64,000 bases of DNA from Pseudomonadota bacterium (GTDB taxonomy: Bacteria; Desulfobacterota; Desulfobulbia; Desulfobulbales; Desulfocapsaceae): positions 1-64,000 of the forward strand of contig JAHIUA010000090.1 of the NCBI GenBank assembly GCA_018817385.1, read 5' to 3'. Numbering within the stretch: position 1 is the stretch's first letter; each line of letters opens with the position of its first letter. Below, piece after piece: positions 25,814 through 35,409 of this stretch. The notes beneath the pieces were generated by a model. The model had not been told where the DNA came from. It ran no database searches and saw nothing but the letters and a program-made list of their open reading frames with translations. The position numbers and the translations under genes were made by a program.

Positions 25814-27741
25814 AAAAATCCAATATTTTCGTTGGAAATAAGCCGCTTACTGCAGCGAAAGAACTTTGGCAAGCAGCTCTCGAAGACATTGAGTTTGGCA
25901 GCAGGCTGCTAACCATCCATTTTTTCCCTGTTGATGAAGCCCTGGGCTGCCGTCTCGCCGATCCGGTCTTCGCCAATCAGTCGTCACCTTCATATAATGC
26001 TGCGGCTATGGATGGAATTGCTGTCCATTTCGCGGATCTGGCCCAGGCGACTGAGGCCTTGCCTGTGCACCTTACTCAAGAGAGATTTATGCCGGTAAAC
26101 ACCGGCAACGTCATACCTGCAGGTTTTGATGCCGTAGTCATGAGCGAGGATGTCCATTATGTCAGCGACGAGGAAGTGGAACTGGCTAAGCCGGCAATTC
26201 CCTGGCAGCATGTGCGAACCATTGGTGAAGATATTGTAGCAACCGAGCTCATCCTGCCCGAAGGACACAAAGTTCGTCCCATCGATCAAGCGGCCTTGCT
26301 GGCCGCCGGGGTAACAAAAATTAATATCCGGCGTCCGCCCAAGGTGCTGGTTATCCCCACCGGTAATGAACTTATCCAACCCGGTCAAGGGGTAAAACCA
26401 GGTCAGGTTCTCGAGTGTAACTCCCGGATACTTGCGGGATATCTTAATGATTGGGGGGCCGAAGCCAAAGGCTCGCTCCCGGTGATTGATGATCCTCAGC
26501 ATCTGCGCAAAGCAATAGATAGGGCGGTGCTGGAAAATGATATTGTCGTGATCAATGCCGGGGCCTCTGCAGGTACCAGGGATTATACCTCGGATGTGTT
26601 GGCGGAGATAGGTGAAATCATTGTTCACGGCGTGGCTATAAAGCCAGGGAAACCAGTTGTTTTGGCCATTGTCGATGATACCCCTGTTATAGGGCTGCCA
26701 GGCTATCCGGTTTCGGCCATCCTGACTATGCGTCTCTTTGTTCGTGAAATGATTTATACCTTTATGAACCTGGAAACTCCGAAAGAGGACATGATTGAGG
26801 CAGTGATGTCGCGTCCATGGCACTCGTCCAAGGTGGTTGATGAATATGTAAGGGTCACCCTGGGGCAGGTTGATAATAGCTTTATAGCCACTCCGATAGG
26901 AAAAGGGGCAGGATCCGTGATGTCTCTTGTGCGGGCCGATGGTTTATTGACCCTCCCTGCCGGATGTGACTGTATGGGTGCCGGTGACCATGTCCAAATT
27001 GAACTCCTTCGTCCTCGCCAGGAGCTAGAGTCCACTCTAGTGTTTATTGGCAGTCACGATAACATCCTTGATGTCATTGCCAATCAGCTGCACAACCAAC
27101 GTCCCTCTATCAGAATCTCGTCGTCCCATGTCGGTAGCATGGGTGGCATAATGGCAATACGCAGGGGGGAGGCCCATCTTGCCGGGACGCATCTTCTCGA
27201 TGACGTAAGTGGGGAATATAATATTTCCTACATCAAGCGGTTTCTTGGTGGCATTCCTCTCCAGCTCATCAATCTCTGCTATCGTGAGCAGGGACTTCTC
27301 GTTGAGAAGGGCAATCCACTGGCTATTGAGGGGTTTTCCGATATTGCCAGACGTAAGCTTTCTTTTATTAACCGCCAAAATGGTGCCGGTACCCGTGTGC
27401 TCACTGACAAGATCCTAAGGGATCTCTCTGTCGATCCGAGGGCCATTCAAGGCTATAACCATGAAGAATATACCCATATGGGTCTTGCTGCGGCCATTGC
27501 CGGCGGCAGCGTTGACACGGGAATGGGAATTCGTGCGGCAGCGGTAGCCCATGATCTTGATTTTGTCTCGGTAACTGAGGAGCGCTATGACCTCATTCTT
27601 CCCCTTCAGTTTCGAGAAGACGAAAAGGTGGATACCGTTCTCGAAATTATGAAAAATGATATGCATTTTCATAAGAAAGTGCTCACCCTTGGCGGCTATG
27701 ATCTTCGCGATTGCGGGAAGGTAATGTATGAACAAAAGTAA
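25810..27741 (+). CDS. moeA: MoeA-like molybdopterin metal-insertion protein fused to a PBP-like domain
   Basis: A 643-residue fusion. Residues ~1-405 are MoeA, the enzyme that inserts molybdate or tungstate into adenylated molybdopterin: NAAAMDGIAV, VNTGNVIPAGFDAVV, IPTGNELIQPGQ, NAGASAGTRDYT and GLPGYPVSA are its landmarks. From ~residue 410 a PF12727-type substrate-binding domain follows (GSMGGIMAIRRG, REQGLLVEKGNP, NRQNGAGTRVLTD, GSVDTGMGI). The same domain forms the sensor half of the regulator at 10412-11347. Here it may capture oxyanion or nucleotide ligand for delivery, or sense it. In this operon tungsten is the likely metal. It starts inside the stop of the 77-residue frame. Confidence 0.94.
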   Translation: MKKSNIFVGNKPLTAAKELWQAALEDIEFGSRLLTIHFFPVDEALGCRLADPVFANQSSPSYNAAAMDGIAVHFADLAQATEALPVHLTQERFMPVNTGNVIPAGFDAVVMSEDVHYVSDEEVELAKPAIPWQHVRTIGEDIVATELILPEGHKVRPIDQAALLAAGVTKINIRRPPKVLVIPTGNELIQPGQGVKPGQVLECNSRILAGYLNDWGAEAKGSLPVIDDPQHLRKAIDRAVLENDIVVINAGASAGTRDYTSDVLAEIGEIIVHGVAIKPGKPVVLAIVDDTPVIGLPGYPVSAILTMRLFVREMIYTFMNLETPKEDMIEAVMSRPWHSSKVVDEYVRVTLGQVDNSFIATPIGKGAGSVMSLVRADGLLTLPAGCDCMGAGDHVQIELLRPRQELESTLVFIGSHDNILDVIANQLHNQRPSIRISSSHVGSMGGIMAIRRGEAHLAGTHLLDDVSGEYNISYIKRFLGGIPLQLINLCYREQGLLVEKGNPLAIEGFSDIARRKLSFINRQNGAGTRVLTDKILRDLSVDPRAIQGYNHEEYTHMGLAAAIAGGSVDTGMGIRAAAVAHDLDFVSVTEERYDLILPLQFREDEKVDTVLEIMKNDMHFHKKVLTLGGYDLRDCGKVMYEQK

Positions 27742-28057
27742 GGGCATCGAATGGTGAGGATTGAGGGGCTGAATTTTAAAAAACCATTTTCTAATTATAT
27801 GATACGCTGCTTAAAGGATTGATTTTTTCTTCGTTCTGGCACCTGGTCGATACGAAGGTCTGCATGCTGCTGTCCATCTAGTGGAAGAGATAGCCTTGAA
27901 TCATCGGTTACTGGTCTGCCGCTGCAGCGAAAAAACCTTTAAAAATGTTTTTCACCTTTCCCTTGCATAGAAAAGCGTCAACACCACTTCAAACAGCCTC
28001 GTGAGAGTAACAGAGTTGCTCAGATAAGGTGTTTTAATTATTGTTAAGGAGATCCAA
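27742..28057. other. Gap between moeA and the MoaD-like gene
   Basis: 316 bases with no supported gene. TGGCACC at ~27846 resembles a -24 box but no -12 box lies at the right spacing. The MoaD-like gene probably has its own promoter here. Confidence 0.4.
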
Positions 28058-28282
28058 ATGAAAGTAACCATCAAACTCTTTGCCTTCTTTCGTGAAGGTC
28101 GTTTCAAGATAGAAGAGAGAGAATACCCTGAAGCGACGACGGTCTCCGAAGTTGTTGCAGGACTGGGTATTGACTTCGAAGAAGTTGGTGTCCTTATGAT
28201 CAATTCCAGGCATTGCCAGTTTGAGACTCGTATAGAAAAAGGGGATAACGTGGCAATTTTTCCGGTTATCGGTGGCGGCTGA
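28058..28282 (+). CDS. moaD: MoaD/ThiS-family sulfur carrier protein
   Basis: A 74-residue beta-grasp protein ending in the diglycine-type tail (FPVIGGG) that is adenylated and thiocarboxylated to donate sulfur, here most likely for molybdopterin dithiolene formation. The pattern IKLFAFFREGRF, VSEVVAGLGI, INSR and NVAIFPVIGGG fits MoaD better than ThiS, and the genomic setting (aor, moeA fusion) agrees. A strong AAGGAG precedes the ATG. A MoaE-like partner is encoded at 35410-35775. Use for tungstopterin synthesis is inferred. Confidence 0.85.
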   Translation: MKVTIKLFAFFREGRFKIEEREYPEATTVSEVVAGLGIDFEEVGVLMINSRHCQFETRIEKGDNVAIFPVIGGG

Positions 28283-29272
28283 TGGGGTGAGTGGACGTAT
28301 GCTCAGCAATTATCTGTGGTCACTATATCCTTCCTCTCAGTCTCTACTCTCGCATAGAAAGAGAACAGAGTCTATCTCTGAATTGGTAAAGCACCTTGGA
28401 TTCTACGAAGGGGAAACCTCTTTGCTGAGATCGTTGAAAATATGAAACTGTTTCTGCAACCCCTGTTCGTTCAGGAGCGGTATCATAAGACCATCCCTGC
28501 GAACGACCTCTTGTAACCGTTACCTCTTCTCTGCTCTCTTCCCAGCTGATCCTCATAATGGATTGTATCTGTTTTTCTATCCTTAGATATTGACCGCCAT
28601 CTGGGCCAGATCTGCATGGTCCACCGTTGGATGGACCCTTCCATATCAATGCTGTCAGGAACCGGCAAGAGGTCTTTGTCTTGCCAGCGGCGCTCTTTGA
28701 ACAATGATGGCGAGGCACGACCATCTTATTCTGATCTCACCACTCCTCCGGCATTGAAAACTTCTCTCCAGCCGGGTGCGTTCACTGGCTCAATTCTTAA
28801 ACTATTTCTGTAAAACTAAATTGATGGCAAAGAACCACTCTAACTGTTTAACAGTGCCTTGTATTTGTTCATTTGGGATTTCGAAGTATACTCTCGCTGT
28901 TCGAGAAGACCTGAATGGAGGAAGATGAAGTGCTGTTGGACAGCTGCTCAATTTTTTTGATTTTCTCCCCTGTGGGATTGGATTAGAGTTGAGATGTTAT
29001 CAGGGCCTGGTGAACCGTTGCTCATCCTGGCCTGGGGGCTGAACAGGTTAACGAAAGAGTCATTCTCTAGATAAATATTCGCTAATGCAGGGGGATGGTC
29101 GACTCTGCACTCCGTAGGGGAGAAGGGTAGCCATTGCTGTAATACTCTGATATCACCTTCAATATCGGATACAAGCTAAACAATTGTCTGCACTTAACCG
29201 AAAAGAAAAGAGAAAACAGGACGATGAGAGATAAATATACAAACTGTACCTGAGACCTATGAAGAATGTTGA
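28283..29272. other. Long non-coding stretch of about 990 bases
   Basis: No reading frame here has recognisable content. A 126-codon frame on the minus strand (28344-28724) has odd composition and overlaps a plus-strand frame, so I treat both as chance. No tRNA, riboswitch or terminator was recognised. The stretch is long for this gene-dense window and may be decayed sequence or hold an unrecognised RNA. Confidence 0.45.
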
Positions 29273-29590
29273 ATGAAATTTTGTAAAGACTGCGGAGGAG
29301 TTCTCAATCTTTTCGGAAATAATACCTCATTGCTGTGCTCTTCCTGCATCCAGCATAAGAAAACTCTTTTATCAAAAGAACCAGAACCAGGACAAGAAGC
29401 AGAAACAGACGTTGCTGATCTGCTTGGCGAAACCGTAATTACCTATGAAAATGGGAAGATTATTCTCCGTTCAAAAGAAGGGTGGCTGTTGTGGAGTGCT
29501 GCCGGCGAAACCCAGACTGAACTGAAAACAGTGTTGAAAACAGCAAAATTCATTTATGAAATTCGTAAAAAGCGTAAAAAAAAGAGCTGA
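29273..29590 (+). CDS. Small zinc-ribbon protein, unknown function
   Basis: A 105-residue protein. An N-terminal zinc ribbon uses two CXXC pairs (CKDCGG at residues 4-9 and CSSC near 23-26). The middle is acidic; residues ~58-80 look like a short beta-rich module (ETVITYENGKIILRSKEG) and the C-terminus is very basic (KKRKKKS). It lies 39 bases upstream of a ParA/MinD-like ATPase in the same direction and probably forms an operon with it. Nucleic-acid or protein binding is plausible; the specific role is unknown. Confidence 0.7.
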   Translation: MKFCKDCGGVLNLFGNNTSLLCSSCIQHKKTLLSKEPEPGQEAETDVADLLGETVITYENGKIILRSKEGWLLWSAAGETQTELKTVLKTAKFIYEIRKKRKKKS

Positions 29591-29629
29591 CTGTTTAGCC
29601 CGTGCCCACAATAAGAACAAGTTTTCACT

Positions 29630-30553
29630 ATGGCCATTACGATATCAATAGGCTCCGGCAAGGGAGGCACCGGCAAGACGATGATCCTTTGCAACCTTGC
29701 CCTCCTTCTCGCCAAGAGAGGAAAAAAAGTATGCCTGGTTGATCTTGATATCGGTGGTGCTGATGCCCATCTTCTCTTCGGTCTTTTTGAGCCTAAATAC
29801 TCTCTTACTGATTTTCTGGCAAGAAGAGTTGAATCCCTGGCTGATGCCGTGCATACTTTCTATGCTTTCAATGGATTGCAGCTTATTCCAGGAACCGGCA
29901 ATACCTTGCAGACTGCCAATATGAGCTACCAGGAAAAGCAACGCCTGTTGAAAGGTATTGCTTCCCTTGATGCTGATGTTGTCTTCATTGATGTCGGAGC
30001 AGGAACCAGTTATCACTCCCTTGATTTTTTCATGTGCGCCGATGTTCAAATTTGTGTAACCATGCCGGATCCCACCGCAATAATGGATTTTTATAATTTT
30101 TTGCAACTGGCAACCATCCGAAAAGTACTTGGCAGTTTTCTTTCCCACAGTCAAGTGAGTCTGTTTCTTAAAAGCAAGAACTTTTCCTCACTGGCTGATG
30201 TGTTTGAATGGGCTGAAAAGGCAGAGGAAGGTGCAAGAGAAAAGGCGCAACAGGCCCTGCATGGTTTTAATCCGTTGCTGGTGATTAACAGAAATATCAC
30301 TAAAGGCAGGGTCAACAAAACAAAACTCAAAAAGCTTGTGGCAAAATATCTCGGCATTGATATACCGGCACTGGGAGAGATCCCCGAAGACCAGGCAATT
30401 AATGAAGCTCTCAGGGCGTATATGCCGGTATGTGAACTCTTGCCGGAGGCGCCCTCTTCGCTGGCGTTGATGAATATCGCCGATAAAATCGAAAAAGTCA
30501 TTGAGCTCTTTCAGTACTATTCACACCAATCTGCCATCATTCCAAGAGAGTGA
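29630..30553 (+). CDS. MinD/ParA-family ATPase
   Basis: A 307-residue deviant Walker ATPase. The Walker A motif KGGTGKT (residues 11-17) has the signature lysine, followed by DLDIGGADAHLLFG and the switch region VFIDVGAGTSYHSLDFF. A helical insertion sits at residues ~170-215. The overall look is closest to the FlhG/YlxH-like or orphan MinD group, but no flagellar, Min or chromosome-partition genes are adjacent, so the cargo is unknown. The upstream zinc-ribbon gene is its only apparent partner. No C-terminal amphipathic membrane helix is evident. Confidence 0.88.
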   Translation: MAITISIGSGKGGTGKTMILCNLALLLAKRGKKVCLVDLDIGGADAHLLFGLFEPKYSLTDFLARRVESLADAVHTFYAFNGLQLIPGTGNTLQTANMSYQEKQRLLKGIASLDADVVFIDVGAGTSYHSLDFFMCADVQICVTMPDPTAIMDFYNFLQLATIRKVLGSFLSHSQVSLFLKSKNFSSLADVFEWAEKAEEGAREKAQQALHGFNPLLVINRNITKGRVNKTKLKKLVAKYLGIDIPALGEIPEDQAINEALRAYMPVCELLPEAPSSLALMNIADKIEKVIELFQYYSHQSAIIPRE

Positions 30554-30669
30554 TACCCGCATTCTCCTTCACTTGGGGCGTTTTTCGTTACCCCAACTCT
30601 ATTGCAACAGCCGAGGAAAATAAGTTTGTCACAACGACAAGAGAGATGTTGTAGCCGTTCAGTATTGTG

Positions 30670-32094
30670 CTACTTCCTTGTTATCTGGTCGGTATCGGAC
30701 TCATGCTGTTTTCTTTCGTCAAAATTCATATGGAGAAAAGGATCCGCCTGTTCCAGGAAGTCTGACGCAGTCTTTCCTCCCTTCGTTTGCGGGAATGTTT
30801 TTCCGAGGATTGCTTGGATAATTTCCTGGTGTTGGATTTGATCGGCAGGGGCTCCAGGAAGGAGCAGCCCTCTTTTGGTGCTGACCAAAAGATGGGCAGC
30901 AAGGAGTTTTTTTAAGGTCTTGTCTATCAGCTTGCTTGAGTAGGCAGGGCAATGGCCTCGAAGTTTATCGTGCTGCAATTCTCTTTTCTCGGCATAGGCG
31001 TCAAGGGTGGTTGTGAGGATGTCGAAGGCAGCGCTGAGTTGCTCCAGTGGTGAATGGTCTTCATCCTTGAGTTGATAACTGCGGTGTTGTTGACAGGCAA
31101 ATGCCAGTTGGGCCCCGCCAAGGATAAATACCCAGCCGAGAAACATCCAGACCAGAAAGAGCGGCAAGGTGGCAAAAGAACCATAGATCGCATTATAATT
31201 GGAGACGCCGATCTGGAGGCCGATATAGAAATTCTGGGTAATGAACCAGAACGTTGCCCCAAAAAGGGCGCCGATAAATGCTGGCAGTGGTCTCACGTTG
31301 GTATTAGGGAAAAAGATATAAATCAGGAACAGGGTCAAAGTGATAAAAAAGAGAGGGACGAGGAGGAGGGCTGTTTGGACCCACATCTCGGGGAAAAAAG
31401 CTATAATTTTGCCGAGCAGAGCGTCGTTTTTGAGAACGGCATTGGCTGCAAAACCAAAGTTAATGGAAAAGGGCATAAGGACGAGAAAGGTCAGGTAATC
31501 GGTAAGCTTGCGTAGAAGAGTGCGACCGGATGAGACCTGCCATATGGTATTCATGGAAAGTTCAATGTTGCCGAGAACAAGAATGGCACTGAACAGGATA
31601 CCGAGAACACCAAAGGTGCCAAGGGTAGCGAAATTTGTTTTATCTACGTAGTCGAAGATTTGATCGGTTGCTGCGCGGAGGTGTATGGTAATGGTGGCAT
31701 TTTGCCCCGACGATGGTACCTCTTCCGGAGCCGGGGAAAGGTGTATGTCTTCTGAAAAGCCAGGAATGATAGCTTCCTGGGGGATGGGTGTGGCTCTTTC
31801 CAGGGTATCAATGTAACTGTACACGACCTGTCGCAATTGGTTGCCGCCACCGAGTCCTTTTACCACTGCCGTACTCATCGCCAGGATGGGGACAAGGGAG
31901 AGGAGAATTGTATATGTCAGAGCACTCGCCCGAATATTGAGTTCGTTCCTGTTGAATTCTTTGACAGTGATGAGGAGAATGCGAACAAAGGTGTGGAAAT
32001 TATGCAGTAGAACAGAGTTCCCGGAAAAGGGGATATCTGCCCAGGTAATGGCTCGTTGGATGAGGGTCACTTTGCCGGGATCTTGCTTGTGCAT
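30670..32094 (-). CDS. YihY/BrkB-family inner membrane protein
   Basis: A 474-residue integral membrane protein of the YihY (formerly ribonuclease BN) family, with about six hydrophobic segments between residues ~50 and ~330. Landmarks are NIRASALTYTILLSLVPILAM, NYNAIYGSFATLPLFLVWMF and GGAQLAFACQ. A periplasmic loop of ~90 residues (110-165) is longer than usual. A soluble C-terminal tail (~350-474) resembles a winged-helix fold as in other long YihY proteins. Family members have been linked to lipid transport across the envelope, not to RNase activity. Confidence 0.88.
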   Translation of the reverse strand: MHKQDPGKVTLIQRAITWADIPFSGNSVLLHNFHTFVRILLITVKEFNRNELNIRASALTYTILLSLVPILAMSTAVVKGLGGGNQLRQVVYSYIDTLERATPIPQEAIIPGFSEDIHLSPAPEEVPSSGQNATITIHLRAATDQIFDYVDKTNFATLGTFGVLGILFSAILVLGNIELSMNTIWQVSSGRTLLRKLTDYLTFLVLMPFSINFGFAANAVLKNDALLGKIIAFFPEMWVQTALLLVPLFFITLTLFLIYIFFPNTNVRPLPAFIGALFGATFWFITQNFYIGLQIGVSNYNAIYGSFATLPLFLVWMFLGWVFILGGAQLAFACQQHRSYQLKDEDHSPLEQLSAAFDILTTTLDAYAEKRELQHDKLRGHCPAYSSKLIDKTLKKLLAAHLLVSTKRGLLLPGAPADQIQHQEIIQAILGKTFPQTKGGKTASDFLEQADPFLHMNFDERKQHESDTDQITRK

Positions 32095-32166
32095 AACATC
32101 ACATGGGTTTTGGCAGCAGGCAATGGATGGTCTGCTGCCTTTTCTGTTGCCAGGGGCTTCGGGGGG

Positions 32167-34317
32167 TCAGCGTTTTGAGTATAACCATTTATCCAGGATA
32201 TTAAAGACGATATCGCGTTTGATCGGTTTTGTGATATAGTCATTCATACCGGCTTCGAGACAGAGTTCCCGGTCCCCCTTCATGGCATTTGCAGTCATGG
32301 CTATTATGGGAATAGTGGTAAAACCCAAACTGCGGATTTTTCGTGTAGCCTCATAGCCATCCATTTCCGGCATTTGCACATCCATGAGGATGGTATCAAA
32401 CTGGTCCGGGGTGTTGCGGAGCGCTTCCACTGCCAGTTTGCCGTTGGCTGCGATTTCTACGCTATAACCGGCCTTAGTCAGCATCATATTAGCAAGTTTC
32501 TGGTTCACCAGATTATCCTCGACCAGAAGTAACCTGACAGATTGTTTTATCTCTTCGCGAACTGAGTATTGGGTCACCAGCTTTTTATCTGCCTGCGGAA
32601 TATCTTGATCGTCTTTACTGTTTAATGTTTTGGAAAGGGTGCGCAGAAGAATGGAGCGCCTGGCAGGTTTGGTCAAAAAGGCCTTAAAACCTGCTTCTTT
32701 GCATTTGCTGGCGATCTTTTCCGTTGAGGAGGTGTAGGCGAGCAGGGGGATATTCTTACTCTGCAGATCTGAGGTTTTGATCATGGTCGCCAGCTTAAAA
32801 CCTGAAATCATAGGCATCTGCAGGTCAACAATGGCGAGATCAAAGGGGTTCCCCTGTTGTTCTGCAGCAGCAAGGGTTTCCATGGTTTTGGTCTCATCGA
32901 GCAGGGTGACCACCTGAATTTCCGCTTTCTTGAGAAGGTGTTCCAGGATCTCATTGTTGGCCCGGTTGTCGTCAACAATGAGCATCTTGCTTCCCTTCAG
33001 GTCCAGCTGGCTGAGGGGCTTGCTGCGTGAAATTGCTGACTTGCGCATCACTGCCGTAAAATGGAAGGTGGTTCCCTGACCCTGAACGCTTTCTACCCAG
33101 ACCTTTCCCTGCATCAGGGCTGCAATTTTGCGACATATGGAGAGGCCTAGCCCTGTTCCACCATACTTACGGGTGGTTGAACCGTCTTCCTGTTTAAAGG
33201 CTTCGAAAATAAATTCAAATTTGGAGGGAGCAATGCCGATTCCGGTATCACGTATCAGACAGTGCAGGGTGATGGTCTCATGGTCTTCTTTTTCCACGTT
33301 GATGGCCAACTCCAGTTCTCCTTTTTCAGTGAACTTGGCTGAGTTGGCCAGAAGATTAATCAGTACCTGTCGAAATCTTCCCGGGTCACCTTTAAGGTTG
33401 GCGGGGAGGTTGTCATCGATGCGACAGAGAACCTCAATGGGTTTTCCGGATACCCTGGGACGTATCATGTCGCAGACATCGTGAGCAGTGATCTCCGGGT
33501 CAAAGTCAATGTATTCAAGACTCATTTGACCGGCTTCGACTTTTGAGAAATCGAGGATGTCATTAATCAGGCCCAGTAATGCCTCGCCGCTTCTTTTGAT
33601 GGTTTTGGCACAGTCACGCTGCTCCTCATCGAGTTCGCTGGCTAAGAGCATTTCAGTAAAACCGATGACACCGTTCATCGGTGTCCTTATTTCATGGCTC
33701 ATGGAAGCCAGAAATTGGCTTTTGGCAACTGAAGCAGCTTCTGCAGCACTTTTTGCCTTGCGTAACTGTTTGGTCTGGATTGCAATTTCGGTTTTCAAGG
33801 TTTTGGAATAATTTTCCTGTTGTTCCTGAATAATCTGGTAGTTTTTTTCATTATCCTCCAGGGTGGTCTGATATTTTTTTTCCAGGACTGAAAATTTACG
33901 ATCGAATTGTTTTTTTTGTATGGCCAATTTTTTCTCAACGGCAGTCTTCTCGAGACGGCTGGCAAAGAGCCTGCAACCAAGGATGATCATCTTCTGAAAA
34001 TGGGATGAGAGGTGGCCAGAAGAGGGGTGGGTGAAGAAGAGAGTCGCCTGAATATCGGCAAGAGCTATGGCATGCCAGGCGCATTCTTCTCCAGTGACGG
34101 CGAGAAAGGGTTCTTTTTCTTTGGCCAGGAGTGTTTTGAGCCTTTTCAGGAGAGCAGGGGAGGGAGGAACAGCCTCTCCTGTGCTGGATTGCTCACCCCT
34201 GTGGTCTATACACAGATACCAGCATTCGGGGACGAGTGTATGAAGGAGCTGTAACAGTTCCTGGATCTCTTTTTGATAGGAGATGACTGACTCGAAAATC
34301 GTAAAGTTGCTGATCAT
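32167..34317 (-). CDS. Hybrid sensor histidine kinase with two receiver domains
   Basis: A 716-residue cytosolic hybrid kinase. An N-terminal ~135-residue domain of unknown type (possibly GAF-like) leads into a long coiled coil (~140-205), then the phosphoacceptor [12 protein letters not shown], the ATPase domain ([31 protein letters not shown]), receiver 1 (LIVDDN, IVDLQMP, LTKP) and receiver 2 ([23 protein letters not shown]). No Hpt domain is present, so output goes through a separate phosphotransfer protein. ATG 34317 is chosen over the upstream ATG 34338 because GAGGAAT precedes it and it starts one base after the HDOD stop. The pair is an operon. Confidence 0.94.
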   Translation of the reverse strand: MISNFTIFESVISYQKEIQELLQLLHTLVPECWYLCIDHRGEQSSTGEAVPPSPALLKRLKTLLAKEKEPFLAVTGEECAWHAIALADIQATLFFTHPSSGHLSSHFQKMIILGCRLFASRLEKTAVEKKLAIQKKQFDRKFSVLEKKYQTTLEDNEKNYQIIQEQQENYSKTLKTEIAIQTKQLRKAKSAAEAASVAKSQFLASMSHEIRTPMNGVIGFTEMLLASELDEEQRDCAKTIKRSGEALLGLINDILDFSKVEAGQMSLEYIDFDPEITAHDVCDMIRPRVSGKPIEVLCRIDDNLPANLKGDPGRFRQVLINLLANSAKFTEKGELELAINVEKEDHETITLHCLIRDTGIGIAPSKFEFIFEAFKQEDGSTTRKYGGTGLGLSICRKIAALMQGKVWVESVQGQGTTFHFTAVMRKSAISRSKPLSQLDLKGSKMLIVDDNRANNEILEHLLKKAEIQVVTLLDETKTMETLAAAEQQGNPFDLAIVDLQMPMISGFKLATMIKTSDLQSKNIPLLAYTSSTEKIASKCKEAGFKAFLTKPARRSILLRTLSKTLNSKDDQDIPQADKKLVTQYSVREEIKQSVRLLLVEDNLVNQKLANMMLTKAGYSVEIAANGKLAVEALRNTPDQFDTILMDVQMPEMDGYEATRKIRSLGFTTIPIIAMTANAMKGDRELCLEAGMNDYITKPIKRDIVFNILDKWLYSKR

Positions 34318-34318
34318 A

Positions 34319-35167
34319 TCATTCCTCTTTGGCGCCATAAATATCCTGGGCTCTGATCATTTCTTCTGGAAGATCTTCGATCAGGACCTTGTATTCATCC
34401 ATGTTTTCCTGGAGATGAGAAACCAGATGGAGAGGCAGCTCCGGAATGGTGTTGGCCAGGGCCGTGTAACCCAGTTGCCCGGTAATATACTCTGCAATCT
34501 GAATGATGCCAGTCAGGCTTTCGGGAGGGTAATTGTTGTCTTGCTGGTGATGATCGCGGATGGCCTCCTGGATGGTCTGGGGCATCTTCCACTCAAGGGT
34601 CATGAGGTAGCCGATTTCACAGTGATCGGTTCCCAGAAACTGTTGTTCGAGAGTGGTGATAGAGTTGCCGGTGCTACAGGCCTCACAGGTGGCCAGGAAT
34701 TTTTCTCTTTCTACCTGTTCTTCGACGATCATTCCGAAATCGTGGAGTATACCACATAGATATGCGTCGTCTCCGTTGGTGCCGAAAATTCTTTCGGCGA
34801 TCATTTTGGCGCAGATGCTTACAGCGGCACAGTGGAGCCACAGTTTTTTTCTTGAAAAAATATGGGATTTTTTATCTCCCCGGAAAATATTTTTCAAGGC
34901 ATCGGTTACAGCCAGGTTGTGTAGATTCTTCCTGCCGATAAAGGCGACGGCTCTGCCGATGGAGTCAATTCGCTGGGTGAGTCCGTAAAAAGAGCTGTTT
35001 ATCAGACGAAGCAGGCGTACCACCAGAATCGGATCCATTTTGATGACGTCTTCAAAGTCCTTCATGGTGGCATTCTCATCTGAGATGAGATGGGAGAGGG
35101 TGGTAACTACGTGGGGAAGGGGTTCGATATCATTGAATTTTCGAATTATGTTTTTTGCTGTGGCCAT
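34319..35167 (-). CDS. HDOD-domain signalling protein
   Basis: A 282-residue protein almost entirely made of an HDOD domain, an HD-like output module without the full metal site. [42 protein letters not shown] and [14 protein letters not shown] are typical. ATG 35167 is chosen since the ~37 residues upstream in the longer frame look non-conserved. It is the first gene of an operon with the hybrid kinase and probably acts in the same signalling pathway. Confidence 0.88.
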   Translation of the reverse strand: MATAKNIIRKFNDIEPLPHVVTTLSHLISDENATMKDFEDVIKMDPILVVRLLRLINSSFYGLTQRIDSIGRAVAFIGRKNLHNLAVTDALKNIFRGDKKSHIFSRKKLWLHCAAVSICAKMIAERIFGTNGDDAYLCGILHDFGMIVEEQVEREKFLATCEACSTGNSITTLEQQFLGTDHCEIGYLMTLEWKMPQTIQEAIRDHHQQDNNYPPESLTGIIQIAEYITGQLGYTALANTIPELPLHLVSHLQENMDEYKVLIEDLPEEMIRAQDIYGAKEE

Positions 35168-35409
35168 GGGCACCTGTCTGTTCTGAACAAAGGGTACCCA
35201 CTTACATGCAAGACAGATAGAGCGCAGTTTTGGGGGGTCAGGGCTATTCGTTACTCGTTGTCTCGGTACCATATCCATCTGTCGCGAGTGGTAATTGACA
35301 GATGGATGGCAAATTCAGTGAATCCGAAGCGTTTTGCGGCTAGTGGTACGGCTCAACCTCACCTCTATTGTATTTGTCTTGTCCTGAGTGGATACCCCAT
35401 TTTTATGGA

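Noticed and set aside
27846-27862. Possible third sigma-54 promoter (TGGCACC) before the MoaD-like gene
   Set aside because: No TTGCW box at the required spacing, and no GGGTCAT palindrome nearby.
28344-28724. 126-codon minus-strand frame in the long gap
   Set aside because: Arginine/serine/glycine-rich, no motif, and overlapped by other frames; judged chance.
29630-30553. Naming the ATPase flhG
   Set aside because: Sequence is compatible, but there is no flagellar gene anywhere in the window, so the name would rest on nothing but the ATPase fold.
31054-31515. 153-codon frame opposite the YihY-family gene
   Set aside because: Antisense shadow of a membrane-protein gene, highly charged and without motif.
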